Source of the DNA: Nitrospinota bacterium
GTDB lineage: Bacteria > Nitrospinota > Nitrospinia > UBA9942
Length of the DNA: 5,047 bases
Direction: 5' to 3'
NCBI GenBank assembly: GCA_016200365.1
Contig: JACQEW010000198.1
Span: 1-5,047, forward strand
Position numbers and translations under genes: made by a program. Shown one piece after another: positions 4,753 through 5,047 of the stretch (positions are counted from its first letter, which is position 1; each line of letters begins with the position of its first letter). The notes under the pieces were generated by a model. The model made no database searches and had not been told where the DNA came from. It saw nothing but the letters and a program-made list of their open reading frames with translations.

Positions 4753-4827
4753 CAGAGCACAGAATTCAGAGCACAGAATTCAGACTATATTTTTATCTGT
4801 CTTCTGTGCTCTGTCTTCTGCCTTCTG
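4753..4827. repeat. Heptad inverted repeat (CAGAGCA-CAGAATT) between rpoA and rplQ
   Basis: The left arm contains a perfect 14-nt tandem duplication, CAGAGCACAGAATT, at 4753-4766 and 4767-4780, so its heptads alternate between two types. The right arm has CTG every 7 nt, at 4797, 4804, 4811, 4818 and 4825. Arms 4753-4784 and 4796-4827 match at 25 of 32 positions in inverted orientation, with an 11-nt AT-rich loop. The right arm ends 5 nt before the rplQ Shine-Dalgarno. The left arm starts 10 nt after the rpoA stop. Confidence 0.9.
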
Positions 4828-4832
4828 ATTTT

Positions 4833-4836
4833 GGAG
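4833..4836 (+). promoter_or_regulatory. Ribosome-binding site of rplQ
   Basis: GGAG lies 8 nt before ATG 4845, immediately outside the preceding inverted repeat. It supports the chosen start. Confidence 0.75.
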
Positions 4837-4844
4837 ATTAAAAT

Positions 4845-5047
4845 ATGCGGCATTTAAGAAGAGTTGCAAGATTAGGCAGGACAACTGCACATAAAAAGGC
4901 TCTCCTTAGAAATCTGGTTACCTCTTTGATGCAATATGAAAAAATAGAAACTACCATTGCAAAGGCAAAGGAGTTGAGGAGGGTAGCCGATAGAATGGTT
5001 ACCCTGGGAAAAAAGGGGACACTGAGCGACAGGAGAAGGGCTGCAGA
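4845..5047 (+). CDS. rplQ: 50S ribosomal protein L17, N-terminal part (cut by window end)
   Basis: L17 is a large-subunit protein near the peptide exit tunnel. The window holds 67 codons plus two bases with no stop. The translation opens MRHLRRVARLGRTTAHKKAL, followed by LRNLVTSLMQYEKIETTIAKAKELRRVADRMVTLGKKG and SDRRRAA. The first residues and the EKIETT-AKAKELR block are diagnostic of L17. Full-length bacterial L17 is usually about 115-130 residues, so roughly half is present; the truncation is an edge effect and no defect is visible. It is the usual last gene of the alpha cluster after rpoA. Confidence 0.97.
   Translation, partial: MRHLRRVARLGRTTAHKKALLRNLVTSLMQYEKIETTIAKAKELRRVADRMVTLGKKGTLSDRRRAA

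Noticed and set aside
1829..4827. Intercistronic hairpins as intrinsic terminators
   Set aside because: No U-tract follows the stems, the stems are AT-rich or mixed, and the downstream essential genes show no separate promoters. Read-through is required.
21..4827. Insertion as classical MITEs with target-site duplications
   Set aside because: No convincing direct duplications flank the repeats and the terminal sequences differ between junctions.

Overview
The window is a bacterial chromosomal segment from the distal spc / alpha ribosomal-protein cluster. All genes lie on the + strand in the order adk, map, infA, rpmJ, rpsM, rpsK, rpsD, rpoA, rplQ, and rplQ is cut by the right edge. The order and protein sequences are those of a free-living bacterium. 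Moderate GC content, many AGG/AGA arginine and ATA isoleucine codons, zinc-ligand (C+) forms of Adk, L36 and S4, and a deltaproteobacterial/Nitrospirota-like RpoA N-terminus point loosely to those groups or a related candidate phylum. The phylum cannot be fixed from this window.

Layout: 1-149 is non-coding leader holding a long inverted repeat. It is followed by adenylate kinase (150-794), methionine aminopeptidase (791-1537, 4-nt ATGA overlap with adk), IF-1 (1603-1821), L36 (1906-2019, only 37 codons), S13 (2110-2484), S11 (2488-2916), S4 (3014-3634, TTG start), RNA polymerase alpha (3738-4742) and L17 (4845 onward). The genes work together in nucleotide balance, N-terminal methionine removal, translation initiation, small- and large-subunit assembly, and transcription, and are probably co-transcribed.

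The coding content is ordinary. The unusual part lies between the genes. Seven of the nine junctions (upstream/adk, map/infA, infA/rpmJ, rpmJ/rpsM, rpsK/rpsD, rpsD/rpoA, rpoA/rplQ) are filled almost exactly, from stop codon to ribosome-binding site, by an imperfect inverted repeat. Each arm is a short tandem array, with a 7-nt period in most cases and exactly 10 nt in the first. The unit sequence differs from junction to junction, although two junctions share one family. Only adk/map and rpsM/rpsK are compact. The predicted mRNA would therefore carry a long register-shiftable hairpin between most cistrons, with the Shine-Dalgarno sequence left just outside the stem, 5 nt downstream in three of four cases with a strong SD. 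Whether these are mobile or slippage-derived repeats, mRNA-processing or stability elements, or translation insulators cannot be decided here. They are the best candidate for something poorly described in this window.
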